Shown: positions 27,578 to 37,589 of the stretch, one piece after another
Position numbering within the stretch: position 1 is the first letter of the stretch
How the letters are laid out: each line of letters starts with the position of its first letter
Assembly: GCA_949296305.1 (NCBI GenBank)
Contig: CASFOT010000090.1
Coordinates: 1-49,265, forward strand
Source: an uncultured Erysipelotrichaceae bacterium
GTDB lineage: Bacteria > Bacillota_I > Bacilli_A > Erysipelotrichales > Erysipelotrichaceae
Direction of reading: 5' to 3'
Length of the DNA: 49,265 bases
Notes under the pieces: model-generated
What the model saw: only the letters and a program-made list of their open reading frames with translations
What the model was told of the DNA's origin: nothing
Database searches by the model: none
Translations under genes and position numbers: made by a program

Positions 27578-28789
27578 CTAGGATACAGAATCATTTTTCT
27601 GTACGTTTAATTCTTTTTCTTCCCGTTTTTTCATCAATTCCTGTTCTTTTTCGATCCGTTCATTCACATCTGTTTTTAACAAAGTGTAAATGATCGAACA
27701 AATTGGTATAAATATGATCATTCCAACAATTCCAAGCAAAGAACCACCTATGGAGATTGCAACGATCACATATAACGCTGGCAACCCAACGGAATTACCA
27801 ACGACATGCGGATAAATGAGATTCCCTTCCACTTGCTGTATACAAACAACCATAATGATAAAATAGACCGCTTGCATCGGATCGACCATTGCAATGAACA
27901 AAGCTGAGGTCAAACATCCGAAAAATGCACCAAACATAGGCACCAGAGCGGTAACACCAACGATCACACCGCCTAAAAATGCATACTGAATCTTCAAGAT
28001 AACTCCGCCAATCGTTACCAGCGATCCTAAAATCAAACATTCGGTACAAGATCCGCCAATATAATTAGTAAACGTTGTTTTAGTCAAATTCAACACATAC
28101 AACGTCTTCTTATAAATTTGATCATTTGTATAAACACGCAACAATTTCTTACTGCCAATGGCCAGACGTTCTTTATTAAACAACAACAAAATCGCAAAAA
28201 CAAAGGCAACAATACTCGTTACTGCCCAAGAAAGCGTTGTTGAGATCAAGCTGACAGTAGTCGCAAAAATATTGCTTGCACCACCGCTGATCAACCAATC
28301 AGACAGATTAGCCAGCATTTCCTCATAATTAAGATCAGCCAGGCCCGAGATACTGGCACTTTCCACGATAGCTGTCCATTTAGGATTATCTTGGGCCAAA
28401 CGATTGAGCCAATTAACAAAATCATTTGTTACGCTAGGCAGCTGCATAAAGATATTTTCGATCGAGGCTGATATATGAGGAATAACGACAAATAAGAAAC
28501 AGACGATCACCAAAAAAAAGACAAATAATGCACCGATGACAGAAAGCATACGTTTGATACTGGCACGAAGCGATGTAAAATTTAACAATTCTTCAATTTT
28601 ATTCACCAGTATATTTAAAACGAAAGCCAATCCACCACCAATCAAAAACGGTGTTAAGATCGACAAAATATATTTGACTATATCCCATAATAATGATATA
28701 TTCTGTAATCCAAAATACACAAGCAATCCAAACAGGATCAGATTGCGATACATCTTCATTTTTTCTCGATAATTAGCATCAGGTCGCAT
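27578..28789 (-). CDS. AI-2E family transporter (UPF0118)
   Basis: A 403-residue polytopic membrane protein with about seven or eight hydrophobic segments and the family features PFLIGGGLAFVLN near the N-terminus and a C-terminal IYPHVVGNSVGLPAL segment. Members include Na+/H+ antiporters and the disputed AI-2 exporter TqsA. The substrate cannot be predicted. The C-terminal tail is charged and cytoplasmic. The ATG has a GAGGAGG site. Confidence 0.88.
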   Translation of the reverse strand: MRPDANYREKMKMYRNLILFGLLVYFGLQNISLLWDIVKYILSILTPFLIGGGLAFVLNILVNKIEELLNFTSLRASIKRMLSVIGALFVFFLVIVCFLFVVIPHISASIENIFMQLPSVTNDFVNWLNRLAQDNPKWTAIVESASISGLADLNYEEMLANLSDWLISGGASNIFATTVSLISTTLSWAVTSIVAFVFAILLLFNKERLAIGSKKLLRVYTNDQIYKKTLYVLNLTKTTFTNYIGGSCTECLILGSLVTIGGVILKIQYAFLGGVIVGVTALVPMFGAFFGCLTSALFIAMVDPMQAVYFIIMVVCIQQVEGNLIYPHVVGNSVGLPALYVIVAISIGGSLLGIVGMIIFIPICSIIYTLLKTDVNERIEKEQELMKKREEKELNVQKNDSVS

Positions 28790-28813
28790 GGAACTCCTCC
28801 TCGCACTAATGGA

Positions 28814-28842
28814 ATACTAACACATTTTTTATTATTCTTCAA
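28814..28842 (-). promoter_or_regulatory. Promoter of the AI-2E transporter gene
   Basis: -35 TTGAAG (28837-28842) and -10 TAGTAT (28814-28819) have a 17-bp spacer. Confidence 0.55.
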
Positions 28843-28903
28843 CCACTCTCACTTTACAAGACCAGCTATATATCCTTTATCTAAAAACGTTTTTTCAACA
28901 AGC

Positions 28904-28941
28904 AAAAAGCCTGCATTTCTCAAAATAGAAAGCAAGCTTTT
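28904..28941 (-). terminator. Probable terminator of pfkA-pyk
   Basis: A stem of about 12-15 bp with one bulge (AAAAGCTTGC... with ...TGCAGGCTTTT) is followed by a short T run on the minus strand. Confidence 0.6.
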
Positions 28942-28955
28942 CTTATATTTACCAA

Positions 28956-30368
28956 TTAGACTTCAATGATCTTCATCGTATTTGTTGCTCCGCATCCAGT
29001 AGGGTAACCAGCGACGATAATAATCGTTTCACCTTTATGGATTCCAAAGCTCATTGCGATATTACGCGCTAATGAAGCTTCATTTTCTCTCGTATTTACA
29101 GTTTCTGAACAAATCGCAGTCACACCAAAGTTTGCTGCTAATGAACGCTGTGTACGTTCATCAAAAGTCACTGCCAAGATTGGTGCTTGCGGACGGAATT
29201 TTGCAATACGGCGTGCTGTTGTTCCACTTTGTGTAAATGCGATGATTCCTGCCACATTCAAAGCTGCAGAAGTATCTGCAACTGAAATACCGATTGCATC
29301 ATTCTTCGTACGTCGGCATGATTTGATTGCTTTCTTCAAGCGATCATGATAAGGGATGATCGGTTCGATCGCTTTTGCAATCTTCACCATAGTTGCTACC
29401 GCTTCAATCGGATATAAACCTGCAGCTGACTCTCCAGATAACATGATTGCATCTGTACCATCCAAAATTGCATTTGCAACATCGCTTGCCTCTGCACGAG
29501 TTGGGCGAGGATTTCCCTGCATGCTTTCCAACATATGCGTTGCAGTTACTACAGGTTTTCCCATTTCATTAGCGACAGCAATAATGCGTTTTTGATAAAT
29601 TGGAACTAATTCCAGTGAAACGTCTACACCTAAATCACCACGGGCAACCATGACACCATCAGCAACTTCCAAGATCTCCCGCAGGTTGTCAAAACCTTCC
29701 TGGTTTTCGATCTTTGGAATGATCTGGATATCTTCACAGCCTTCTTCGATCAAAATACGACGAATAGCAAGCACATCCTCTTTACGACGTGTAAAACTTG
29801 CTGCAATGTAATCAACGCCCTGACGGCATCCAAAACGAATGTCTGCTTCATCTTTTTCAGAGATAAAAGGCATGCTCAATTTAACACCAGGGACATTGCA
29901 TCCTTTGCGGCTCTTTAAAGTGTGTGGATTTTCAACACGGCATTTCAATACGCCATCTCCCTTTTCGAGAATGGTCACGCGCATCTTGCCATCATCCATC
30001 AAGATTGTTCCGCCTACTTCAACATCGTTGAATACTTCTGGACATTGAATATGGAATTGCTCATGTGTTCCCAGCATCTTTTCACGCACGATCGTTACGA
30101 TCTCGCCTTTTTCATATGTTTCCTGTCCATTTTCAAAGTCGCCAAGGCGAATTTCAGGACCTTTTGTATCTAATAAGATTGCAATGCTTCTACCAGTTTC
30201 TTTTACGACTTCACGAATCGTTTTAATACGATTTCCCTGTTCTTCATAATCACCATGAGAAAAATTCAGTCGGATGATATCCATACCTGTTTCTACCAGT
30301 TTACGCATCATTTCTTTGCTTTCTGATGCTGGACCGATCGTACAGATAATTTTTGTTTTTCTATCCAT
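28956..30368 (-). CDS. pyk: Pyruvate kinase
   Basis: Last step of glycolysis: phosphoenolpyruvate plus ADP to pyruvate plus ATP. It has 470 residues with the active-site signature IPKIENQEGFDN and the MVARGDLGV and TATHMLESM segments. It lacks the extra C-terminal PEP-utiliser-like domain found in Bacillus pyruvate kinase. It follows pfkA by 41 bp, forming the usual Firmicutes pfkA-pyk operon. Confidence 0.97.
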   Translation of the reverse strand: MDRKTKIICTIGPASESKEMMRKLVETGMDIIRLNFSHGDYEEQGNRIKTIREVVKETGRSIAILLDTKGPEIRLGDFENGQETYEKGEIVTIVREKMLGTHEQFHIQCPEVFNDVEVGGTILMDDGKMRVTILEKGDGVLKCRVENPHTLKSRKGCNVPGVKLSMPFISEKDEADIRFGCRQGVDYIAASFTRRKEDVLAIRRILIEEGCEDIQIIPKIENQEGFDNLREILEVADGVMVARGDLGVDVSLELVPIYQKRIIAVANEMGKPVVTATHMLESMQGNPRPTRAEASDVANAILDGTDAIMLSGESAAGLYPIEAVATMVKIAKAIEPIIPYHDRLKKAIKSCRRTKNDAIGISVADTSAALNVAGIIAFTQSGTTARRIAKFRPQAPILAVTFDERTQRSLAANFGVTAICSETVNTRENEASLARNIAMSFGIHKGETIIIVAGYPTGCGATNTMKIIEV

Positions 30369-30409
30369 ATAACCTTATCCTTTCCAATAACCTATCTTTT
30401 TACATTCGT

Positions 30410-31372
30410 TTATACTAATCGCTCGAACAGATTCTGCAATGGCTTACGTGATGTTCTAGGCATTACGAGCGCTTCTTCGATCGGTACAGAAATAATCTGA
30501 TTTTCACGAATGCTGATGCATTGTCCGCCGATGCCCTGCATCAATAGATCGACCGCTTTTTCTCCCATACGGGATGCTAAGATTCGATCAGACGGTGTCG
30601 GTGCACCTCCTCGTTGAACATGTCCCAGTATTGTGGCTCTTCCAGAAAAACCAGTATTCAAGCTGACCTTTTTGGCAAACTGGTGCACATCCGTTATCTT
30701 CTCAGAAATCACGACGATCGCATGGCGTTTCTTTTTAATGAGATCCAAATCGCGTAAACGTTCCAAAACTTCACTTTCTTCAAATCCCGTATCGCTCGTA
30801 ATGACAATTTCAGCACCGCAGGCGATTCCCGACCATAAAGCCAGATCCCCACAGCGATTACCCATTACTTCAACGATCGAGCAACGGTGATGTGAGTTTG
30901 AAGTGTCACGTAATTTATCGATTGCTTCAACGATCGTAGTCAGTGCAGTATCAAAACCAATCGTATAATCTGTGCAGACGATATCGTTATCAATGGTTCC
31001 TGGCAATCCAATGCAGTTAATGCCCATTTCGGTCAAAGCAAGTGCCCCGCGATAAGAACCGTCTCCGCCGATGACAACCACGGCTTCGATTCCACGTTTT
31101 TTCAACTGCGTTACTGCTTTGCTGCGAACTTCGATATCTTTAAATTCTGGTAAGCGCGCAGACCCTAAAATGGTACCGCCACGGTCGACAATTTCGCCAA
31201 CGCTAGCTTTTGTCAACGGCTCAATATAGCCTTCTACCATACCTTTGTATCCATCATAGATACCAAAGACCTCAATGCCGCTGTTCAAAGCGACGCGTGT
31301 GACGGCACGGATAGCTGCATTCATTCCCGGAGCATCGCCGCCGGAAGTCAAAACACCAATACGTTTCACCAT
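30410..31372 (-). CDS. pfkA: ATP-dependent 6-phosphofructokinase
   Basis: Commits fructose 6-phosphate to glycolysis. It has 320 residues, starting MVKRIGVLTSGGDAPGMN, with the GGDGS ATP motif, the catalytic GTIDND and the GHVQRGG segment. An earlier in-frame ATG overlaps the ribosome binding site GGAGG itself, so the ATG at 31372 is chosen. It heads the pfkA-pyk operon with its own promoter. Confidence 0.97.
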   Translation of the reverse strand: MVKRIGVLTSGGDAPGMNAAIRAVTRVALNSGIEVFGIYDGYKGMVEGYIEPLTKASVGEIVDRGGTILGSARLPEFKDIEVRSKAVTQLKKRGIEAVVVIGGDGSYRGALALTEMGINCIGLPGTIDNDIVCTDYTIGFDTALTTIVEAIDKLRDTSNSHHRCSIVEVMGNRCGDLALWSGIACGAEIVITSDTGFEESEVLERLRDLDLIKKKRHAIVVISEKITDVHQFAKKVSLNTGFSGRATILGHVQRGGAPTPSDRILASRMGEKAVDLLMQGIGGQCISIRENQIISVPIEEALVMPRTSRKPLQNLFERLV

Positions 31373-31398
31373 ACTACTTTCCTCCATTCACGAACATA

Positions 31399-31428
31399 AT
31401 CATAGCACTATGTTCTGCTTTATTTCAA
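31399..31428 (-). promoter_or_regulatory. Promoter of pfkA-pyk
   Basis: -35 TTGAAA (31423-31428) and an extended -10 TGCTATGAT (hexamer 31399-31404) have an 18-bp spacer. It lies in the short gap after dnaI. Confidence 0.65.
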
Positions 31429-31435
31429 GAAAAAA

Positions 31436-32347
31436 TTACCTTCTTGAACGCCCTTTTAATATTTTTTCCTCACTAAGCGCTTTCACCCTTTCAAGCAGGC
31501 GAAGCGCTGCTACCGGTTCACTGCCTTTTGATGAAAAAGAACGATATTTTTCTTGCAATTCCTCCATTGTGTAATTGCTTGTAAAATAGGTCAATAGATG
31601 TCTATTCATCCGCTCATCCAGCAGCGGAAGCAGCACATCATCTCGGGACCAGGCTGTTACGCTCTCTCCGCCAATATCATCAAAAACTGCTACATCTGCG
31701 GAAACGATTCTCTGATACAAGTTTTCCATCGCTTCATTATCTTGAAACAGACGTTTTAACGAAGAAATGAGATGTGCTACATTAACAAAGACACAGTTTT
31801 TCCCTTGTTTTGCATAGTAATTCGTTATACCGATGGATAAATAGGTCTTTCCAACTCCCGGAGGACCACTGAGATAGATTCCTTTCTCTTGTCTTTCTTT
31901 TCCTAAATGTGAAAGAACATGCATGACAACTTCTCGATATTCTTTCGATTCATTCTGCAGGGAAAGTCTGCCTAGATCGATACATAGATCTTCGAGGGCA
32001 AAATCCATCACGCGGTAACGTTTCTGATGTGCATAACGTAAACGCTCATCCTTATAATATGCACATGGTTTTGAACCATACGTCAAAATTCCATCATAAG
32101 TCAAATCTAGAAAATATCCTTTCGGGTGAAAGGGGCAAAACGATAGACCTTTGCAATGTTCACATTGTTCGACCGTCTGCAGCCATTGCTGAAAGGTTCC
32201 GCTATGCGTATGAACAAACGCATCTGGTAATCCATGTGTTTTTAAAAAAGAGCGTACATGCGCATCATGTAAAAGACGCTCGATCAAGGCTGTCTTTTTA
32301 GCCTTTGCTTCCTCACTCATTGCATAATCAAATGACACTGCTTCCAT
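31436..32347 (-). CDS. dnaI: Primosomal helicase loader DnaI
   Basis: AAA+ ATPase that loads the replicative helicase (DnaC in Bacillus nomenclature) at the origin and restart sites. It has 303 residues: an N-terminal domain with cysteines at 62, 65, 71 and 95 that probably bind zinc, and a C-terminal ATPase with Walker A GPPGVGKT (161-168) and Walker B VAVFDDIGG. It lies four bases after dnaB, its functional partner. Confidence 0.92.
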   Translation of the reverse strand: MEAVSFDYAMSEEAKAKKTALIERLLHDAHVRSFLKTHGLPDAFVHTHSGTFQQWLQTVEQCEHCKGLSFCPFHPKGYFLDLTYDGILTYGSKPCAYYKDERLRYAHQKRYRVMDFALEDLCIDLGRLSLQNESKEYREVVMHVLSHLGKERQEKGIYLSGPPGVGKTYLSIGITNYYAKQGKNCVFVNVAHLISSLKRLFQDNEAMENLYQRIVSADVAVFDDIGGESVTAWSRDDVLLPLLDERMNRHLLTYFTSNYTMEELQEKYRSFSSKGSEPVAALRLLERVKALSEEKILKGRSRR

Positions 32348-32351
32348 TCGC

Positions 32352-33554
32352 CTATCTCACCTCTTTATTTGTCTGCTCGGATCGTTCCATCTTTTCATTT
32401 AATTTCTGCTGCAGATCTGCAATGACCTGATCATCGATATCGGCTACATTGTCATCTTCTGTCTGTGCATACCAGTCTGGCAATTCTTTCTTTGTTTTCA
32501 CATAAGAACGAGCAGCTGTCATTTCTTTTTCTGCCTGTTCTTTTGCTTTTTCTAACGTATCGATACCCAAACGTGCCCACGTTCCAGCTACTTTTTCTAC
32601 ATACGTGCGGCCAAAACTTTGATTGCTTCGCTTGAGTACATGCTCGATCAATACATTGACCACTTCTTTCGGCAGATGATAATCCACCAGCAGCGATTCG
32701 ATCAATCGGCTGTCGCTTGCGCTGATCGGTATATTGGGCTGCAAGTTCTTGAAAAATTGAATCGGAGCAGCTTGATACGGGTCATCCCACCCGCTCTCTT
32801 TGATCTTGCTTTTTGCCCGAGCTTTCTTTTTTAACAATTCACTGTTAAAAACTTTCGTTCGCGGATTGATGCACTGGTTGACCAGCTTCCGCATTTCCAT
32901 TTCATCAAGACCGTGGACCGTCGCCAATTCTGCAATTAACGACAAATTTTCTTGTGTCTGTAATGGATAAGGAAAGCGGCGTTCGAAACCTTTTAAAAAT
33001 TTGCCAAAATCAAAATCCAATGTGTCCGTGTGATCAACCTCTTTTGTCGGACGAAGCGAGATAAACGCCTCTGATGGTGACTGCAGCCATTGCGGATCAT
33101 CCAAAGAAAATGGAGCCGTCAGTTCGACAAACGTTTGTGTATCTGCTTGATCGCTTGCAAAATATAATTTCGCATATTCGTAAGCATCTTTGCCAAATTG
33201 GCGTAAATACAGCCGCCCAAACACTTCGTGGCGAAGAAAGGCATTCCCGTTCTTCGGCAATTCGATGCGGTATAAATATTCATTATTTTTAGGATCCAAA
33301 AACGTTTTCAGCAACAGAAAGCGTTCCAAGACCTGTCGTTCTTTTTCTATTCGTTCGATGCTCATCTCGCTGAGTTTACAGATCAAACGGTGATTGGTTA
33401 TCGGACGGCGGGCATTTGACAAAGCACAGAGCAGCTGATACAGCTGAGCAGCGGATTGCCCGATCAAAGGCGCATATAACAGCTGAAAAACAGAAGCACT
33501 TCTTTCATCCAGCTTCACAGCCATTTCAATTTTACAGCTATCCTCTGCTTTCAT
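32352..33554 (-). CDS. dnaB: Replication initiation / membrane attachment protein DnaB (Firmicutes type)
   Basis: Helicase co-loader that works with DnaD and DnaI. It has 400 residues from the ATG at 33554, which has a GGTGAG site; an upstream GTG would add six residues. The N-terminal DnaD-like winged-helix region contains LLYAPLIGQSAAQLY. A C-terminal DnaD-type helical domain includes WDDPYQAAPIQFFKNLQPNI nearby. It overlaps coaE by 17 bp. It is unrelated to the E. coli DnaB helicase. Confidence 0.88.
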   Translation of the reverse strand: MKAEDSCKIEMAVKLDERSASVFQLLYAPLIGQSAAQLYQLLCALSNARRPITNHRLICKLSEMSIERIEKERQVLERFLLLKTFLDPKNNEYLYRIELPKNGNAFLRHEVFGRLYLRQFGKDAYEYAKLYFASDQADTQTFVELTAPFSLDDPQWLQSPSEAFISLRPTKEVDHTDTLDFDFGKFLKGFERRFPYPLQTQENLSLIAELATVHGLDEMEMRKLVNQCINPRTKVFNSELLKKKARAKSKIKESGWDDPYQAAPIQFFKNLQPNIPISASDSRLIESLLVDYHLPKEVVNVLIEHVLKRSNQSFGRTYVEKVAGTWARLGIDTLEKAKEQAEKEMTAARSYVKTKKELPDWYAQTEDDNVADIDDQVIADLQQKLNEKMERSEQTNKEVR

Positions 33555-34140
33555 CCATTTTCTCACCCGCACTTTTTATCTTCGCGGCCACTTGTTTCCG
33601 CAAGGTTTCTCTATCAAAATTATTGTATAACACGACATCGCATAAAGCAATTTTTTCTTTTTGTGAAAGCTGTGCTGATAGACGACGTAAAGCTTCCTTT
33701 TTATCGATCTGTCTGCCTTCTTTTAAGCGTCTCAGCAGGATTTCTTCCTCACACGCAACGACCCATGTCTCATCAAAGACATCTTGCCAGCCAATTTCAA
33801 ACAGCAAAGGAACCTCGGCAACTACCAAGGGCTGTTTGCAGGCATTCATGCGAACCAACAGTTCTTCTTTGATCAATGGGTGCAGGATTTGTTCCACTTG
33901 TTCTCGCTCTCCATGATCAAACATTCGATCACTGAGCACTTGTTTATCTATTTCTTGATTCTCATCTAAGATCTGGGAACCAAAATGTGCTGCTAATGAT
34001 CGATAACCAGCATTTCCTTTCATCAACAGCTCACGATTGATCGCATCACAGTCAAATACCGGAATCCCCATTTCTTTCAAGATCTGGATGACGCTGGATT
34101 TTCCTGCCCCCATCACACCGCTCAACCCGATCTTGATCAT
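33538..34140 (-). CDS. coaE: Dephospho-CoA kinase
   Basis: Last step of coenzyme A synthesis. It has 200 residues from the ATG at 34140, with the P-loop GLSGVMGAGKSS at the N-terminus and the PLLFEIGW substrate segment. An ATG five codons upstream is possible, but the chosen one overlaps the mutM stop as ATGA, typical of coupled genes. It sits between mutM and dnaB, its usual place in Bacillota. Confidence 0.94.
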   Translation of the reverse strand: MIKIGLSGVMGAGKSSVIQILKEMGIPVFDCDAINRELLMKGNAGYRSLAAHFGSQILDENQEIDKQVLSDRMFDHGEREQVEQILHPLIKEELLVRMNACKQPLVVAEVPLLFEIGWQDVFDETWVVACEEEILLRRLKEGRQIDKKEALRRLSAQLSQKEKIALCDVVLYNNFDRETLRKQVAAKIKSAGEKMDESRG

Positions 34141-34967
34141 CTTTTTTTCTGACATTGTTCACAATAGTAGGTCCCTCTTCCGCCAACAATGATCTTCTTG
34201 ATCGGCTGTTGACATAAAGGGCACGCTTCTCCTTTCTTTGCATGCACTTTTAACTGCAGCTGAAACCGTCCATCCACGCCAAGGGAAGCGGTATAGCTGC
34301 GGATTGTCGTCCCTCCTGCACGGATCGCGCCGCCTAAGATGCGACGCATTTCAATGATCAGCAGTTCAAAGTCTTTCTTTCGCATCCGATTTACCCGTGT
34401 TTGAGGATGCAGGCCCAAAGCGAAACAGATTTCATCTGCATAAATGTTGCCAATACCTGCAATAATCTTTTGATCCAGTAACGCTTGTTTTAAATAAACT
34501 TTCTTTGAATGCAGCTTCTGATACAGCCATGCTGCATCTAATCGATCATCAAACGCATCCAACCCAACATGTTCAAAACAAGGATAATCAGATAACTGCT
34601 CTTGATGAGGATACAGATACATCCGGCCAAACTTACGGGTATCATGATAGCGCAGTTCCCTTCCATCCTTTAGATGGAAGACCACATGCACATGTTTGTG
34701 ATCATAAGGTTCATGCGGTTGCTGCAAATAAAACTTTCCTTCCATGCGCAGATGCGTGATCCACATCACATCTCCGCAATCAAAACAAAGATATTTTCCT
34801 AATCGTTGATAGCTTTTGATCTGATGGCCAGGCAGCACACGCAAAAATTCGTTCGTATCCCCATGAATGATCGAATCCCAAAACACTTCAATATGTTCAA
34901 TGACCGGATTGCCCATTTGATAAGCAAGCGTATCCAGTACTGTCTGCACTTCAGGTAACTCTGGCAT
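34137..34967 (-). CDS. mutM: Formamidopyrimidine-DNA glycosylase (Fpg/MutM)
   Basis: Removes 8-oxoguanine and formamidopyrimidines and cuts the abasic strand. It has 276 residues with the catalytic N-terminal PELPEVQT (Pro2, Glu3), a helix-two-turn-helix region (GIGNIYADE) and a C-terminal zinc finger with two cysteine pairs (CPLC and CEQC). It lies nine bases after polA, so repair synthesis and base removal are co-expressed. Confidence 0.97.
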   Translation of the reverse strand: MPELPEVQTVLDTLAYQMGNPVIEHIEVFWDSIIHGDTNEFLRVLPGHQIKSYQRLGKYLCFDCGDVMWITHLRMEGKFYLQQPHEPYDHKHVHVVFHLKDGRELRYHDTRKFGRMYLYPHQEQLSDYPCFEHVGLDAFDDRLDAAWLYQKLHSKKVYLKQALLDQKIIAGIGNIYADEICFALGLHPQTRVNRMRKKDFELLIIEMRRILGGAIRAGGTTIRSYTASLGVDGRFQLQLKVHAKKGEACPLCQQPIKKIIVGGRGTYYCEQCQKKR

Positions 34968-34976
34968 ATCGATCTC

Positions 34977-37559
34977 CTACTTTGCTTCATACCAAGTCTT
35001 GCCGAATGTTGCGTTAGCAATCAATGGTACCTTTAAAGCGATAACATTCTGCATGCCCGCTTCAACGATCTCCAGCATCTTTTCACGTTCCTCTTCGACC
35101 ACATCAAAGATTAGTTCATCATGAATCTGTAAGATCATGCGGGAGTGTACTTTTTCTTTCTTCATCCGCTGATCGATTTCGATCATAGCCAGTTTGATTA
35201 GATCAGCTGCGCTGCCTTGGATCGGCGCATTCATCGCTGCCCGCTTTCCAAACTCACGCATCATATAGTTCTTATCATTGATCTCTGGAATATACCGCCG
35301 GCGGTCAAACATCGTTTTCACATACCCATGTTCTTCACAGAAAGCGATCGTATCGTTCATAAAGGCGTGGATCTTTGGATAAGAAGCAAAATATTTTTCG
35401 ATAAAGTTATGCGCTTCTTTCCGAGTGATCCCTAATTGTTCCGCCAAACCAAAATCTGACTGTCCATAGACGATCCCAAAATTGACAGTCTTTGCACTTC
35501 GCCGCATAGAAGCATCCACTTCCTCTTGCGGAACATCAAAGATCTGCATTGCCGTTTTCGTATGGATATCAATCCCATGATTAAATGCATCGATCATCTG
35601 TGTTTCATTCGCCATATGCGCTAACATGCGAAGTTCGATCTGTGAATAATCGGCAGAGAGAAACAAATGCCCTTCTTCAGCCACAAACGCTTTTCGAATC
35701 TCTCGTCCTTCTTCATCACGTACGCTGATATTTTGCAGATTTGGCTCACTGCTGGATAAACGTCCGGTCTGCGCAAGTGCCTGATTGAAGATCGTGTGAA
35801 TCTTATGATCCTCCCCGATATGTTTTTTTAGTCCTTGCACATAGGTTGAATACAATTTTGCATATTTTCGATATTCCAACAGACAAGGAATGATCGGATG
35901 CACTTCCCTCAATTTTTCCAACACTTCCACTGCTGTACTGCGTTTCTTTCCGGATTTTAATCCTAATTCATCAAAGAGAATCGCTGCCAGCTGTTTTGGT
36001 GAATTGATATTAAACTGCATTCCTGCATATTCGTATACCTTTGCTGCATATTCTTCCATTCGTGCGCTGGTCACTTTGCCGATTTCATCTAATACTTGTT
36101 CACTGATGCAGATTCCTTCTTTTTCCATCTGAAATAAGATCCTTGACAACGGCAATTCAACTTCGCTCAGCAATTTCCACAATTGCTGTTCTTTCAGCTG
36201 TTTTTTCATCTCAGGAAGAATACGCACATAACCTTGCAGCTGCGCCTGCATATGAGCCAGCTGTTGCTCAAAATCAGGAAGGATCGCCTTTCCTCTTTTT
36301 CCGTATACCGCATCAATCGTAACTGGCATCGCAATCTGATAACGGTCCAAAAAGCGTTCGTAACTAGTTACTGAACTGTCAAGCAAAAAAGCACCTAACA
36401 TCAAATCAAAGGCAAAATCACTGCATGCAATCTGATTCCGCTCACAAATATGATAGAATTCTTTGGCATGATATGTATTTTTCTTTGTGCTGTTAGCGAT
36501 ATACGATAATAAGCGTTCATCTTTTCGTGCATCGTCCAGCGTGATATAAAAGAAGTTTCCATTGCAGGCAATCGCAAAACCATACAAGTTTCTATGCATG
36601 TAATGTTCGTTATCATAATCAGCCAAGATGATCGTATCATCGCTTTCCAGAGCAACATCGATATGATCGACGCAACAAATTTTCTGGCTTTGCAAAACCG
36701 CTGAAGATGTCTCCATCTGTAAAAATGACTTCATTTCATACTTCTGATAAAAAGCATTCACTTGGGAATCAAAACCGTGAAATGCAACATCATCTAAAGT
36801 AAAAGGAATTTGTGCATCAATGCAGATCGTAGCCAAAAATTTCGACATCTTTGCACTCTCTCTGCCATTCTCCAATTTTTCCTTCATCTTTCCTTTCATT
36901 TCATCCAGATGCTCATACACGCCCTCTACGCTGTGATAACTATTTAACAATTTGATAGCTGTCTTCTCCCCGATTCCTTTAACCCCCGGGATATTATCTG
37001 CACTATCGCCCATCAACGCTTTAAGATCAACGATCTGTTTTGGAGACAAGCCATACATATCCAACAAGGCAGGCTGATCCATACGCTGCATCTCGCTGAT
37101 TCCTTTTTTCATCAGCAGCACATCGGTCGTATCATCGTTCAGCTGCAGCAAATCGCGGTCACTGGTCAAAATGGTCGTATGCACTTCTGGATGTGCCTTT
37201 GCAAAAGACCCGATGATATCATCTGCTTCAATTCCCTCACATTCATAACGAGCGATTCCGCACGCATCCAAAAACTCTCTGGCAATCGGAAATTGCACGA
37301 TCAGTTCTTGATCCAATTCTTTTCGTGTTCCCTTATATTCCGCATAAGCTTCATGACGAAAGGTCGGCTTTCCAGCATCCCAAGCAACCATCACGCCATC
37401 TGGTTCAATTTCCTGAAGAGCCTTTTGGAACATCGTAATAAAGCCAAAGATTGCATTCGTCGGGATCCCATTGCTCGTCTTCATCATCCGGCCATAAACA
37501 GTTGCATAATATGCGCGAAACAACATGGAATTACCATCCAGCAAAAGCAATTTTTCCAT
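34977..37559 (-). CDS. polA: DNA polymerase I
   Basis: Repair and Okazaki-fragment polymerase, 860 residues: N-terminal 5'-3' flap nuclease (LLLDGNSMLFRAYYA onward), a vestigial 3'-5' exonuclease domain in which the acidic proofreading residues are not apparent, and a C-terminal polymerase with SADYSQIELRMLAH and QIHDELIFDV. Loss of proofreading residues is also known in Bacillus Pol I. It heads polA-mutM-coaE-dnaB-dnaI. A small perfect hairpin abuts its ribosome binding site. Confidence 0.97.
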   Translation of the reverse strand: MEKLLLLDGNSMLFRAYYATVYGRMMKTSNGIPTNAIFGFITMFQKALQEIEPDGVMVAWDAGKPTFRHEAYAEYKGTRKELDQELIVQFPIAREFLDACGIARYECEGIEADDIIGSFAKAHPEVHTTILTSDRDLLQLNDDTTDVLLMKKGISEMQRMDQPALLDMYGLSPKQIVDLKALMGDSADNIPGVKGIGEKTAIKLLNSYHSVEGVYEHLDEMKGKMKEKLENGRESAKMSKFLATICIDAQIPFTLDDVAFHGFDSQVNAFYQKYEMKSFLQMETSSAVLQSQKICCVDHIDVALESDDTIILADYDNEHYMHRNLYGFAIACNGNFFYITLDDARKDERLLSYIANSTKKNTYHAKEFYHICERNQIACSDFAFDLMLGAFLLDSSVTSYERFLDRYQIAMPVTIDAVYGKRGKAILPDFEQQLAHMQAQLQGYVRILPEMKKQLKEQQLWKLLSEVELPLSRILFQMEKEGICISEQVLDEIGKVTSARMEEYAAKVYEYAGMQFNINSPKQLAAILFDELGLKSGKKRSTAVEVLEKLREVHPIIPCLLEYRKYAKLYSTYVQGLKKHIGEDHKIHTIFNQALAQTGRLSSSEPNLQNISVRDEEGREIRKAFVAEEGHLFLSADYSQIELRMLAHMANETQMIDAFNHGIDIHTKTAMQIFDVPQEEVDASMRRSAKTVNFGIVYGQSDFGLAEQLGITRKEAHNFIEKYFASYPKIHAFMNDTIAFCEEHGYVKTMFDRRRYIPEINDKNYMMREFGKRAAMNAPIQGSAADLIKLAMIEIDQRMKKEKVHSRMILQIHDELIFDVVEEEREKMLEIVEAGMQNVIALKVPLIANATFGKTWYEAK

Positions 37560-37570
37560 CTATCATACTC

Positions 37571-37589
37571 CCTGCAAAACGATTGCAGG
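37571..37589 (-). repeat. Perfect hairpin at the polA ribosome binding site
   Basis: CCTGCAA and TTGCAGG form a 7-bp stem with a five-base loop. Its last GG is part of the AGGGAG ribosome binding site of polA. There is no T tract, so it is not a terminator. It might affect polA translation. Confidence 0.45.
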
